A stretch of DNA of 64,000 nucleotides. It comes from Anticarsia gemmatalis. Lineage: Eukaryota; Arthropoda; Insecta; Lepidoptera; Erebidae. Of the stretch, positions 34,965 through 47,397 are shown one piece after another; position 1 is the stretch's first letter, and the number at the start of each line of letters is the position of its first letter. Both the position numbers and the translations under genes were made by a program. The stretch is from contig NC_134758.1 of NCBI RefSeq assembly GCF_050436995.1, positions 5,642,001 through 5,706,000 of the forward strand, read 5' to 3'. The notes below the pieces were generated by a model. The model made no database searches and had not been told where the DNA came from. It was given only the letters and a program-made list of their open reading frames with translations.

Positions 34965-37900
34965 CTTATTATTTTTTATGCCATGTACGAACCTTCAATA
35001 TTATCTCAAGGCTTTAAAAATGTTTTGGTTTCTATAGAATGGTTACTTATATTTAATTTATTTTTTTAATTTAATAATGTTAACGTATACATAATGTAGA
35101 CGCAAAAATGTGTGGTCAGTTGATCAGTTAGAGTAACTAGATTTTGTGACGCATCTGATCATAGTAATCGCCTCAGAACGAATAAGATATTCCTCACATC
35201 CTACACGTTATAATGCATATTTTACACATATTAACATTAAATTTGACGTTTGAAAATTATTTAACAAAATTAAATATCTAAGTTTGCACACTAAGCCGTC
35301 TCCATTTACCATAGAACAAGGTTACAGTATCTATGTAACAACAGTTTTTGATTGACAAAGTTGCGACACCTGTCGATGTATAATTTTTTATGAAGACATT
35401 TTAGTGACGCTTTCTGTTAATGTAACGTGAAATTGGAAATGTTAAAGCGCACTTACTTAGTAGACTATAACGCGTGTTTTGTGTAATGTTGAGTCTTGAA
35501 AATAGAAACCAAACATTTATGTACATACGGCTAAAACATTTTAACCTCAGTAATAGAATCAAAAATATGTTGAAGGTATAAAGAAGTCATTTTCTGCTCT
35601 CTGAGACAATGTATGGAAAAATAAACAAATAATGGAAATAAATTTGAAAAACCTAATAACACGTCTCTGCCAGACCCGGGGATCTAGCCTAGAACCTAGT
35701 GATATTCACTACTATCAGTCATATACACTTCTATCCAGACCACAATCAAAAATATCAATTGATTGCTATAAACAAAAATCATGCGCAAATATTATTTTCG
35801 AGCAAGTCTTAAAAGTAGTTTGTGTTGAATGTTGCTAGGAAACATTGCAATGTTTTGTTTCATTGTTTTAACTTATCCTGATTGATTGAGCTCGAAAAGG
35901 GTAATTGCAAAATTAAGACCAGTTTGTATGCGTAAAGTCATAAACAGTCATGCTGTAATTAATGAAGAGAGGTTATTGTTTTTTAGGCTCATTGTTTGGC
36001 CTTTATTACCACGAGATATATACCATTTGACCACGAGTACAGTAATAAACAGGTTGACTTTTGAAAAAAGTTATTGAACACTTTGGCCGTTTATCACCAA
36101 AGGACATGTGCGTTTACTGATAGAAAAAGACGCTGAAAATATGATGATGTAGCTACATAACTCTTCCATAGTTGAAAAAAGCAATTTCTTGTTATAGTTA
36201 ACACTATAACATATAAGCAATAATGAAGAGATAATAATACATTTACGCTAGTAGGATCTTATCTCTATTTAGATTGAGAAGGTGTTAACGCCTAAGATAC
36301 TAATTACTTAACAAAACTTTTGAAAGAACCAACAGGCATGTAGCACAAATAATAAAAGAAACGCATACTAATACTAAATTGTTCCGGGTCAATAACACAG
36401 CAATTTTACAGTTGACAGCCAACTAATAAAACCCAACGTATCACTGCGCTTTCAAAACAATTTCATAATAAAACAAAGTTCAATACTGTATACAAATAAA
36501 GCGATTTCTACAACAAACAATATCACAATGCCTGTCAATTACGTATGCCATTACACAAATCTAACAAACAACCATTTAACAAGCGTACGTCAAGAAAAAA
36601 AATGCCATAAATAGGTAGCAATTACAAAATGGACATAATGACGCCAGTTAGACATTCACAAACGACTTAGGAAATAATTCTTAATATGACATTGATTAGC
36701 TTGAAACCATGAAAATCGAGCTGTACAAGGCATAATGACAATTTAAAGACTTAAAGGTCCATTTTATTATCATATTGTATGATTCTCGTGGAACTATTAG
36801 CCCTTATGACAATAACGTAATGATAGAGCAGCACGCAAACCATTTTTCTTATCGACTAAGCGGCAAATATTAGTTTTTACAACACTAAAAGTTGTTTTTT
36901 TCTGTTCGTTTAAGTAGGCTGCAGAAAATTGACTCGATATTGGTATTTGGTAAAAAGTTGCGTATTGTGTTTTTGACTATATTGGTATTGTGAAGTATTT
37001 GTTTACCTCATACTTTATTACACTTTCACTACTTTTAATGGTAGATTTAAAAGACATCGTCAGATTTATCAATTTAGGAATTTTGGGTAAAAACTAAAAG
37101 AAAGTTATTATTGTGATTATAAACGTTAAAAAGGCCATTGTCAAACTTTTTATTTTTGTTACATTTAAAATTGGTCTTAAATTAATAATTCAGTAAAGTA
37201 ATACCCTACCAAGATTTTTAGTGAAAACCTTTAGATTGGCCTGACCCACTTTACATTTTGAGTTTACCTACCTACTACTTTCAAGTTTCCTCAATACACT
37301 TACAAGGCAGTAGTTTGAAGGCATTATTGTTTCTAATTCATAAGTGGTTCACATTAGAAGTAATGAGAAATCGTCCAACTTATAATGTATGGTAAGTAAT
37401 GAGGGCGCGGTGGGGCCACTAATTTATTAACCAAGGCTATCGATGGACCCACCATACAAAAATTAACCTCTATCGTATTAGCTTCGCTGTGCATATTAGT
37501 GTACTGCGAAATATTGATTTGATACTTTAGGTTTTAACTTTTTAGTAGGTTACTTTATACTTTTTACCTTCAAATTGAATTAGAAGATTTGTTTCTGAAG
37601 AAAAATCGAGGAAAGTAGCTGAACCTTAGTTTTGTAATACATAACGGTTCAAAAGTTTGACTTTCTGATAGCTAGCTCAAGTTGATAATTGCTAGTGTTA
37701 CACTGTGTTACACGTAATCTATGCTTTTACTGGAAATGTTACTTTTTCTTTAGAATAGCGCGCTACGAAATCGGATGTTACGAATTTCATTGTCTCTTAA
37801 ATAGTTACTAACATCCAGGATTGTATTTTATTGATAATGCAGATCTGACCTCTATTTATAAACACAGTTTTCGTATAGATATCAGTTTTTTTTTCAATAA

Positions 37901-40199
37901 AATTAGGCAAGGATCAAAACCACGCGTTCCCGCAAAGACGTACACCACGGCAACTCATAATAGGCTTGAAATTTTCTTATAGCTTAACTTTTACATAGAT
38001 TTTCTTGGTCCGAGGGTGGTTGGCTACCGGGCTAAGTGACTACACAGAGCTATTACCTCACTAATCTAAATTGATGGGGCGTCCAAAAACCGGGCATTTT
38101 TTCATAACATTAGTAATTTGTTCGGCGTAAAATAATATAATAAACATAAGCCCCTGTTTCATTACTTAAGGCTGTGTATTGAATGCCGTTATGGAACGAT
38201 TATGCGGCTTTATTGCTTCATATTTTGGCCGGAATTAGATTTCTAGGTTTATGTTTTGCGTATGGGATGATTAAGTTTTTAATCACCATGCTGTATATGC
38301 AGACTAACGGATGATTGCTACTGAAAGTTTCTGTTATAGTATGTTTTAGAATTTCAATAACTTTATTTTAATGAAGGTTTAATATATTCCTGTCTTAAAC
38401 ATGGAAACCGTTGCCTCCTTTTTTCTTTCTGACAGTTCCTTTGCCTTTTTAACTCAACTGACGTATAGAACTAAATAAAGCTTAATTTGTTTCTAATTTT
38501 TGCTACCGGTTCTTAGTAATAGCATATTAATAATAGCAGCACGTGTAAGCCGACTCCGATTTTTATGACAAAATTGACGTTAAACCTAATAACGTCTGAA
38601 AAATAAATTATGTATTAAATTTTTTGTGCCAATCAATATAGTCTAGACATTACTAAATAATATTCTAATTTGTTTGATAGCCGTATTACCTACGATTATA
38701 ACTTATAACCGAAGGTTCACTGAATAAATACGTCTAAAGAAAATTGGTTAAAGGTAAATACTAAATCATAATGTCTTGACCTAGAAAGTACCAAATAAGT
38801 TTTTTTTTAAGTATTCCGTGATGTTAGATTAGTTCAATCAAAGGAAGAATGATCTAAATGTCTATTTTTGATATATTGGAGTAAAATGAGGACGTGGTAT
38901 CAGGTACCGTTAGTACTTTTAGTTATAGATAAGGATAAAAACAGCTAAGAGATCATGTAATTGTAGAAAGCGAGCTCATAACTTCTACCCCTTGACACTG
39001 TTCAAGGCGACTTCTTTCATCACTGCTGCATACGGAATAATATAGGTTTATGATTGTGTAAGCACGATGATATTATACATAAACTAGGTGAGAGTGAGAA
39101 TGCTCTGGATTTCTTTGTATCTAGTTGACTGCAAATACTCCATAGTAAACTAGGTACTAATGCAAGGACGCCTTCTTTAATCACAGTTCTAATCAGATGG
39201 ATGGGCAATTAGTACTAGCATCGCTTATTTCAAGCTCTTGCTGCACACTCGTCATAGAATAGAGTACCCTTTTAAGTAACAGTTTAATAACCTGCAAATT
39301 TCTCTAAACACAAACAACGTCACAAAACCCACTAAAACGGGTTTTCATAAAACAGTGAATAGTCAATGTCACAGATGACATTGCTCATTATTTGTCACAG
39401 TCATGTGAGTTAGTGGGCTCATTGGTGATCAATTATCCGCAATTTGAGGCACTTGCCTGCATGACGATCGTACGAGCAATTTGTAAGCGAACACTAATTG
39501 CACAGAGTAGTGAAACTTTCACAGACAACGACGCCATATTGGATTTTAGCACATACGAGATAATTAACGTGAATTTGTACGAAAATTTTGTCCCAATTTT
39601 TGGTGAGAATGTGTTTTTCTTTTGCTTGTAAGGTGTTATTAATATTCGTATGACTATGTTTGTTTAGTTTGACGTCAATTATGATTAAAATGTTGTGTAC
39701 ACATTCAAATTACTAATATGGATCTCGTGATATGACAGCAGTTTTTAATTATTTTATGTGTGTGTAAGAGTTAATTTCGTCATCGATAAACTTGTTTATT
39801 TCAGTTTTAGGTACACAGTTTTCAAAGAACAGACCTTTTTCTTACAATTATGTTTCTTGTAAGTAGGTATATGATTAAGTAGGTACTCACTGGCTATTTC
39901 TGGGATAACTGCCCACGACATGTAATCAATTACCTAAGCAAAAACATAAATTTACAATCCCTTAATAGCTCTTCATTAAGACATTGTAATTTTTTCTACT
40001 TTACTGTATAAATACTATATATGGTATACTTTCCAGGTAACATACAAAAATCTATCGCCCAAAGATAATTGAAACAATTGGTACCTAATAATTCAAACAA
40101 ATTAATAACTCGTTTCAATATACAAAACTTAAAAACACAATCGACAAAAAAATAGACAAACAACAATAACTAGTACACAATTCACTACTCTGTACAATT
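34965..40199. other. Long AT-rich non-coding stretch
   Basis: About 5 kb without a recognised gene or repeat. Patches of higher complexity lie at 37375-37495 (GGGCGCGGTGGGGCCACTAA) and 37910-38080. Frames at 35632-35838, 35886-36077 and 39392-39631 match nothing I know. Confidence 0.5.
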
Positions 40200-40440
40200 A
40201 GTCGAGATTGTCCATTAAAACCGGCAGAGATTCATGCAAACGACCCCTACTACGTACACATACGAACGAACAATCAGCACCAATCAATAATCTATTGGCA
40301 GACCTAATGACCAGCCAAGGATGCGCCAGTTGCCACCGACAATAATTGGTATCCGCCAACAATAATTGATATCGGTCTCGGCAATAATTGGAATAATTAA
40401 AGTGATCTACTTGCCTACAATTGATTGATATATTTTTATT
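40200..40440. promoter_or_regulatory. Homotypic cluster of CAATAATTG sites
   Basis: CAATAATTGGTAT (40340-40352), CAATAATTGATAT (40360-40372) and CAATAATTGGAAT (40382-40394) are spaced 20 and 22 bp apart, close to two helical turns, and a related CAATTGATTGATAT follows near 40419. The spacers differ in sequence, so this is not a simple tandem repeat. The AATAATT/TAATTG core suits homeodomain proteins. It lies at the end of a more complex 200-bp block. Candidate enhancer. Confidence 0.4.
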
Positions 40441-42769
40441 GATAGTTTATGATATTACGTTGGTACGGAATTATGAATCAATTAAAATATTTTGTGTGTT
40501 CCTCATTCGTTTTGGTTACCTTTGAGTGGAACAAATGAGAACTTGTTATGTAGCCGTTGGCGTTTTGTTAAGGAAGTATAAAGTTGATATTTTTCACATA
40601 GTATTGAAAAAACCTTCATTATTTACAAATTACTGTAATAATTTACATATACTTAATTTAACTGTAGAGCTTCCTAACTGTATAGATTCTTTCAGTAGTC
40701 AATCAGCGTTAAGCTGCCTCTGTCGGGAATATTTTATAGATGGGTGGCAGTTCAGAAAAAACTAATATCATTCAATAGACACATTTAAAGTTAATTATAT
40801 TTGTTATGAAAGAAGGTTACTAGAATTAAGCTACGAATAGTAAGCAGATTCCCACTTATATGAAAAACAAACCTAAATTAAACTCATATTACAAAATTGA
40901 TTAACAGATACTCTAAACAATTAAAAGATCAAACCTATAGTTACAACTAAGTTACCTACTAAGTTGTTCTATAGTTACCATCCTCTCCAATTATAATCGT
41001 ATAGCAAGCTCGCGTGACAGTCAGCTTGAAGCGATCAAATACAAACCAATGTTCGACAATAATTAGTATGGAAATATCGGACCACCGAGCCTCTCCGTCA
41101 TACCCACGCACTTCTCCCGACCAATAAACTAGCGAAGTAAGGAATCCCACACTTTGCCCAGCAATTGTTGTGTCCGGTGTTAATAAAACGGCGTATATTT
41201 TAGCTATTTTGACAGTTCGAAGCTGTTCGTAATACTTGGTACATACGGTTCTAGTGAACGGTCAACCGTGGTTCTGTTGGCCGTTTTGAAAGAGTGAATT
41301 TTATGAGCGTTCGATATTCAACTTTTATTTGGTAAAATTGACGATGCCTTTGCGTGTAATTGATAAGATAAGTTTAGAAGAGGCTATTAAATAAAGGTCA
41401 ATTATTTTTCAACTAATTATTGCACCAAGTGTTGTATAAAGTATTAGTTCGGCAATGAACTTTATCTACATTGTGACTATAATATCTAAACAAAATCTAA
41501 ACAGGATCCTTTTGACATGTTTATTTAATAAATAAAGTATGTTCTTCATCTCGGTCAATTTTAACGAACCACCCTTGTTTCAATTACCAACGCATATACC
41601 ATAGCTGGCACTTAAATACATGCTCTAGGCATTCGTGACGGGTAAAGTTGGGCGTGCTAATCTACAAAGCCGTATGTCATCTGTAATGGTTGGAAGCGAC
41701 TAGTGAACCGCCTACGGTGTTCGTGAAAGCGTTCAGCTTACAACTTGATTTGTGATTTCAAAGATTATTGCTTGTACACTCTATTATTGAGTTTCTGTAA
41801 TTTAGTTTTGAGAGACTTTGTGATGTTCGACGAATTCAGTTTAGTGTTAGTTTAGTTTTAATGCCGTTTTTATGTGTGTAAGTCGAGTAAGTTATGGATG
41901 TATTATTTTATGGGATCTTGTTAGTTTAAAATACAACGCTATTATGAAATCGTAAATTTTTATACTAAACTGTGAGGATGATAATAAAATGACGATAACT
42001 TGGAAATGAGGATTGTATTTAAATGTTAAGTAACGTTATCCTGTAAACAATATCAACACAAAAGTTACTTTAGACTAAACAAAACAAACGATGTCGTGGC
42101 ATAAAGTATCAAAACTAATTTGTCACTTGATCCGTTAATCAAACAAATGTACAACGCGTACAAGAACGAAGAATTTATTCAAAAGTAATCAGAAGGCGTT
42201 AAGAACATCATAGATCACTTACTTTACACAGTAGGTAGACGCAGTACATGTCGTAAACAAGACAAATTACGAGTTTACCTCCCGTTTTACACTCAAAGCT
42301 TCTAACAATGGAGTGCGTTGACTTTTTCTCAAATTTCTTTATTTTTTTACAGAACCGGTACAAGGTATTTTTTTACTCATTCTTATATTTATCTTGGCTT
42401 TATGACAATTTTATTAAGGTAGAGGCGTTGCCTACGCACACGCACTCATTCATTAAAACGAGAGATGTTGTAACGGTTTTTAAGCCTTTACGTGTATCGT
42501 GTTAAAAGTGTTTATAATGTCGAATTATTTGTTAAGCAGCTTGCAAAACGACACAGTTATTTTTGACAGGAGTAATTCCCTTATTGCAAATTGTCGCCAA
42601 AAAAGACACCAAATCGCAGTAAGTCTTCTAGTACTTGATTTTATTGGAGTTTTCCTAAACTAATCATGATTATACAATAGTAGAAGTTCAGACGGCGAAA
42701 GAGGAAGAACATAAAAGAAAAATAAGATCTTTTCTAAAAACCCAACTACCTAAAAAGACGGTAAACAAA
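40441..42769. other. Non-coding DNA with two weak islands
   Basis: Mostly AT-rich. More complex blocks at 40980-41320 and 41570-41760 (for example CCGCCTACGGTGTTCGTGAA) may be regulatory. Frames at 40526-40765, 40959-41150 and 42308-42505 show no domain. Confidence 0.4.
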
Positions 42770-42930
42770 AACATGCCGCCTAGCACTATATCAAGGTACG
42801 AGGCTTATCAGCAAGATCGCGGCGCAGGCGCATCCCTAAGAATTATTTCATTAGGAGCGGCGCGAGTGAAGAGCACGTGACTACATACCAACACGCTGCC
42901 ACCTGCATGATTTCGGAGCTCCTTAAACTT
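42770..42930. promoter_or_regulatory. Candidate cis-regulatory island
   Basis: CpG-rich block with GATCGCGGCGCAGGCGCATC, GAGCGGCGCGAGTG, an E-box GCACGTGAC and a second E-box CACCTG. No open frame. Confidence 0.28.
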
Positions 42931-43699
42931 GAGCATATAATGTATTATGCCTGTTACATACTTTCACGCGACCAGGATGCATAAGAAATACAATTTTGAC
43001 ATAAAATGCGCAGCTCGCAGGGTGCATGTAGAGACACAATAAGATAGTGTAAGTTAGATAGGTATGTTATAGATGATAGTTTATATTTGCTTAGCTTAAA
43101 TACATACAAACAAATTTGTTCATTGTTTATAAGATGCGTTCTGAGTATTTTCATGGATTGAAGTCGTTAACGTTTAAAAATAATTTATGTGACCAGGTTT
43201 AACAAACGTTTGTACTATGTATTTGGGCACTGAATAGGTCTTACTTGTTCAATATTCGGCAACTTCTAAACCTGAGCCAAGAATAGATATAAAAATAAAG
43301 AAATTGTCTTTTGACCAATTGAAGCAAGTGAGGTATCAATAGCAATCTTTTCAATTTCTTTCACCAAAATTAAAATAAAATAATTCCAACGGGTGGATTT
43401 AAAGTGCAAAAACTAAATATCACATCTTACTGTTATTTGTTCCTTTCACCGAAATAAAAAAACAAGTACCATATTTATCTCTGCAACAGAACATCAGATT
43501 AACTTGGTTTAAGTATCATACCTAATTGTGATGCATCCCACGCGGCCGCGCCTTAGCCTCCAAGAATGCATTAAAAATATAGCTGCAAGCGTTTTTTTCG
43601 CACGGGAAATATTATCGTGTGCCTAAATAATTGTTGTAGGTAACAACATTGTAGAATTGTGATGTCATTTGCTAAATACACGTTGCTTTATACGAGTAC
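42931..43699. other. Mostly AT-rich non-coding DNA
   Basis: Contains a short CpG patch at 43535-43570 (CCACGCGGCCGCGCC). Nothing else recognised. Confidence 0.5.
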
Positions 43700-43717
43700 C
43701 GCCATCTATTGGTGAAT
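43700..43717 (+). promoter_or_regulatory. CTCF-like CGCCATCTA motif, site 3
   Basis: CGCCATCTATTGGTGAAT, preceded by TAC as in site 1 and followed by GGTGAAT as in site 2. A shared ancestral repeat or a shared binding site would both explain this. Confidence 0.3.
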
Positions 43718-43901
43718 GGAGGAAATATAGTAATAATGATTTAGAAAAAAAAACTACAGTACGTATAATGAGACGCAGATAGAGATTAATTTAGTGAACT
43801 GACTTTGAAACATAAGCAATTAAAAGGTATGAGATCCTCCTCTGATCTAACTGATACGCGACTGCGCAAATGTGAATACGAAACGGCGCGTCGTCATATC
43901 A

Positions 43902-44085
43902 GTGCCTCAATTCTCTTCTACTATCGACTACCGACAACCGAACTGTCATCGAGAAATTTTGTATGAAAATCGGATCAGCGCTTCTGAAGGGTGTCGTTGG
44001 AAACATTTTGGCAGTACATTCTAAATGTCAAAATTCGATAGCTAGCCGGTTGTCGGTAGTCGATAGTGGTAGAGAATCGAGGTAC
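43902..44085 (+). mobile_element. MITE family 1, copy B (most complete)
   Basis: A 184-bp unit with long inverted ends. The left end runs GTGCCTCAATTCTC, then CTACTATCGACTACCGACAA. The right end runs TTGTCGGTAGTCGATAGTGG, then AGAGAATCGAGGTAC. About 38 bp per side can pair with a few mismatches. The middle holds TTTTGTATGAAAATCGGATC and AGCGCTTCTGAAGGGTGTCG, as in copy A. No coding capacity. The superfamily is not assigned because a clear target-site duplication is missing. Confidence 0.8.
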
Positions 44086-45867
44086 AGACTGTCAAAATCA
44101 AATGTGAAATCGACTCACATTTTTTAAAATTCGTATCTTGGAAAACAAATGAAAACAAGAAACATTCATCTAGACAATAATAACATCTACGATAGATCCT
44201 ACTGTCTCCAAATTGGTAAATAAGTCTCAGATCTATTACATTGATATACATACATCCAATAAATGTATAGTAGTGTGTACGTAGGCATGTACGTCAATTT
44301 GTAACATAGATGACCAAAGTATCTCCAGACAACCGTATCCTTCACATATTCTATTCTAATTAAAAAAGTTATACCCCATTCTTCGTTTTAATTCACCCGT
44401 GGTTCAAAGGATTCCTCACGATCCAATTAGAGCAAGCGGTCACGTTAATCTCGGTTTAAAGTTTTAACATACGCCACATGCTTTTAGCTATCTATCCAGT
44501 GTGAAGGGACCTTTGAAGTTAACCTTTTATTAAACCTTTGGCTTAACTTCGGTTATATTTTCGGGAATGTAATTGGGCTGATGGTGTAATTAGGATTGTG
44601 TGAGAAATTAATTATTATTATTAACGACAATTATTGACTGTATATGACCTGAATTTTTAAATTCCGGTCATATAATCCGTTCAGAATTTTTTCTTTCATC
44701 ATAATTTTATAGGTTAATTGAACTCCTTCATTGAAAGTATAATTGAATTAGATTATAAAAATATAGTCACTTTCAATAAGAATATTAATCATGATTTTAA
44801 ATCCCATTATTAATATTACCTATACCTAGTTATTACTTAACGTATTATCTAGTTTCTTACCGACGATACGGAGATTATGTTAAAAACTATTGACATGCCA
44901 AAGGATGAAAATTTATAATATCGTCTCTTCTTACCATTAAGTCATTTATCACTCAAAAACCTCATAAATAACAATCAAATATCTAATTGTTTTTCTCATT
45001 CAATCAAATCCCATATGTTCATTCAAAACAAACGTGCCCACCAATTATACACTGTACGGATATCCTCGCAATACAAACGCTATAACATGTAACTAATACT
45101 AAGGTTCGTGCACCATGGCCTAATAAATATGGGAATTAATGACTCATGCCGCCGAAACACTGATTTTAATGCTTCGTGACGAGCTGTGACAAGCCATCTA
45201 TTTATTTGTTATTGAAATACGATTGTTCGTGTGCCCTCCAAGGTATGGGTACCTGATTTAGATACAGTTATGATCAAAAATATGTTTACGGTAACACATT
45301 TTCGATTGCATTTTTATGAATAGAAATTTTTAAATTACTATTGATGATTAAATTCAAAGTTAAATAAAAATTACTATTATCTATAGCAAAAAATAGATTG
45401 AAATTTTCATTCAAGAAATTACGATTTAGAATGTAACATTTTATACATATTTTTGCTTTTGACTGTACTAATAGGGCCGGTTGCCGAAGGTTTTTTGGTA
45501 GAAGGGGATAAAGTCAAAAGAATATGGTGCGGTTCACCAGGAAGTTTGTAGAGATTTACATAAAATGACTGTTTGTACTTAAGTACAATGATATGGTTAG
45601 TGTATGGACATATCGATGTCAACTTTGGAAAGAAAGTAACTTAGAACGGGTTCTTTAATAATTTCACAATGCGATGCAATATTTTTGTATTGAAAGGAGT
45701 ACTTGTAACGATTTTTTAATGCTGATTGATTTCTCTCATTTCTACCTGACGCGATACTATTTAATGTAGTAAAACAACTCTTTATTATATTCTATTTCTT
45801 GAATGATATAGGGAAAAAATTGATAAGCAATTATTATAATCTAACACTACTCAATATAAACGATTTA
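44086..45867. other. AT-rich non-coding DNA
   Basis: Nothing coding. A 34-bp imperfect palindrome sits at 44641-44674 (16-bp arms, one mismatch, built on TATATGACC and GGTCATATA). The frame at 45419-45622 has no domain. Confidence 0.5.
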
Positions 45868-46379
45868 GGGGAGAGGTGCCATGAAAGGGACATTTATGTT
45901 GTGGAGCCTCTAATAAATATATATAATATTATTTTTATTAGGTTGGAGTTGAATGGGAAGCCTACGTTAATTTACTATTGAATTAAAATACAATAATTAT
46001 TCATTCTAGATGTTAAGTCATTTATTTTTGCAATTTTCAAAAATGTGTGTTTTGTCCCTTTCATAAATGGCCTGTTTTGAAAGGGACATGATCATTTATG
46101 AAAGGGACAGTACATAATATCTAAAATAATCAGGTCAAATTAAGTAAAAAACAAACATAATATAGGAACCACCACTACAATAGATAATTTTAAGAAAGTT
46201 TACGATCAGATTTTAAAGTAAAAGAATTGTTATGTCTAGTCTTACTATTTTTATTATTAGAACATAACAAGTTATTATATACCATGTAATTGAAATAGAG
46301 ATCAATACCTAGGTACATTACATAGTTTCATAAACATCTTAAACACTAATTAACTGTCTTCTTTAACTTTGGTTAGGTA

Positions 46380-46676
46380 TTATCTGAAAAATATTTTTAG
46401 TGACAAATTGAAAATGCCTTTAATGCCACAGGTTTCGTGTGCCCATTAGGGTGCATATCATTCACTGCCTCTTCAATTTATTTGGCATCAACACGGGTTC
46501 TCTTTTTTGGTGACATTTTATCTGCAATGATAAATAATAATTGATCACAGTTATATAAGCAGTCATGAAAGGGACGTCCCGTTCATAACCGTTTGTTGTG
46601 TCCCTTTCATAAATATCATACTCAAAATGTAAACATAACCACAAAATCTACGATTGTATATAAAAGTGTACTTACC
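46380..46676 (-). pseudogene. Transposase 5' region remnant with intact intron signals
   Basis: On the minus strand an untranslated exon ends with AAAAGGTAAGTA, a consensus donor with intron start at 46675. A TTGCAG acceptor follows at 46522, giving a 154-nt intron. Exon 2 starts with ATAAAATG. From the ATG at 46516 the frame reads MSPKKRTRVDAK, a stop, IEEAVNDM and then VALKAFSICH before another stop. The basic start and the order of charged and hydrophobic residues resemble the psq/CENP-B-type helix-turn-helix N-terminus of pogo-like transposases. The catalytic domain is missing and at least two stops interrupt the first 40 codons. The family call is weak; the splice signals are strong. Confidence 0.4.
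46565..46586. repeat. Head-to-head pair of the 11-bp motif
   Basis: ATGAAAGGGAC at 46565-46575 is directly followed by GTCCCGTTCAT at 46576-46586, forming a 22-bp palindrome with one mismatch, inside the presumed intron of the remnant gene. A second inverted pairing (16 bp, perfect) joins 46054-46069 with 46093-46108. Confidence 0.85.
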
Positions 46677-46979
46677 TTTTGTTTTAATATTCGTGTACGA
46701 CAAGGAGATACTAATCTTATGAAAAATAATCAATAATCAATTCACATCACTTGAAAAAACGTTTTACAAAAATAGCTAAAAAAATACTTTTCTACCGTAA
46801 TACGAACACTCACACGCGGTGGCCACCTTTGAAGTGACAGAAGCATGAATTTAGGTGCGATCGAATGTCCGTTGGTGCTGCCATACAACAACAATAATGT
46901 TGATCTGAATCGGTTTTTATTTTAGCTGTGATTTGAAATGTCCCTTTCAATACGTGTCCCTTTCATGGCACTTCTCACA

Positions 46980-47397
46980 TAATAGTACTTAAGGAGTGCA
47001 GCAAATGTCAATAGGCGACTACATATGTATGCTTGAGTGTTGAATTCGCTCACCACGTGCAGTGCAAGTTTGTGTTAGGTATATGGACCTAATTAATTAC
47101 AAAGTGATTTGCATTCTTGGCCAGTAGATTATAATTATAAACAGCTAAATTATATATAAATGCCCTCTATACCTATAGGAAAGTAATTTTAGTAAAATAA
47201 TTCTCGGGAATCGTGATAATACATCACTTTTGGTTTGATTTTGGCAAAAAAGAATTCGTTTTCAGGCTAGATAAAAAGCACTTGCTATTTTGCTATTTAC
47301 TTTAAGTTTACGGCCTAAGCACACGGTTAAAAAGAACAGAGAGTATGACACATTGTCTTTCCGTTAAATTCCCAGTAACGTTTGAAATTTACATATA
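46980..47397. other. Spacer between two DNA transposons
   Basis: 418 bp of AT-rich DNA with no recognised feature, separating the 45868 element from the Tc1-like element. Confidence 0.5.

Larger units (their letters stand above)
45868..46979 (-). mobile_element. 1.1-kb DNA transposon with multiple ATGAAAGGGAC motifs
   Basis: The inverted ends at 45871-45892 and 46955-46976 match at 21 of 22 positions and include GTGCCATGAAAGGGAC. With the outer bases included (GGGGAGAG / TGTGAGAA), the unit is flanked by TA on both sides (45866-45867 and 46980-46981), suggesting a TA target. The 11-mer ATGAAAGGGAC or a one-mismatch form occurs nine times: 45881, 46054, 46077, 46098, 46565, 46576, 46600, 46940 and 46956, in both orientations, two of them within the tips. 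Such repeated sub-terminal motifs usually bind transposase. The minus strand keeps a transposase 5' end (next entries) but no full gene, so this is a deletion derivative. The TA target and N-terminus suggest the IS630-Tc1-mariner group, perhaps pogo-like; this is inference. Confidence 0.75.
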
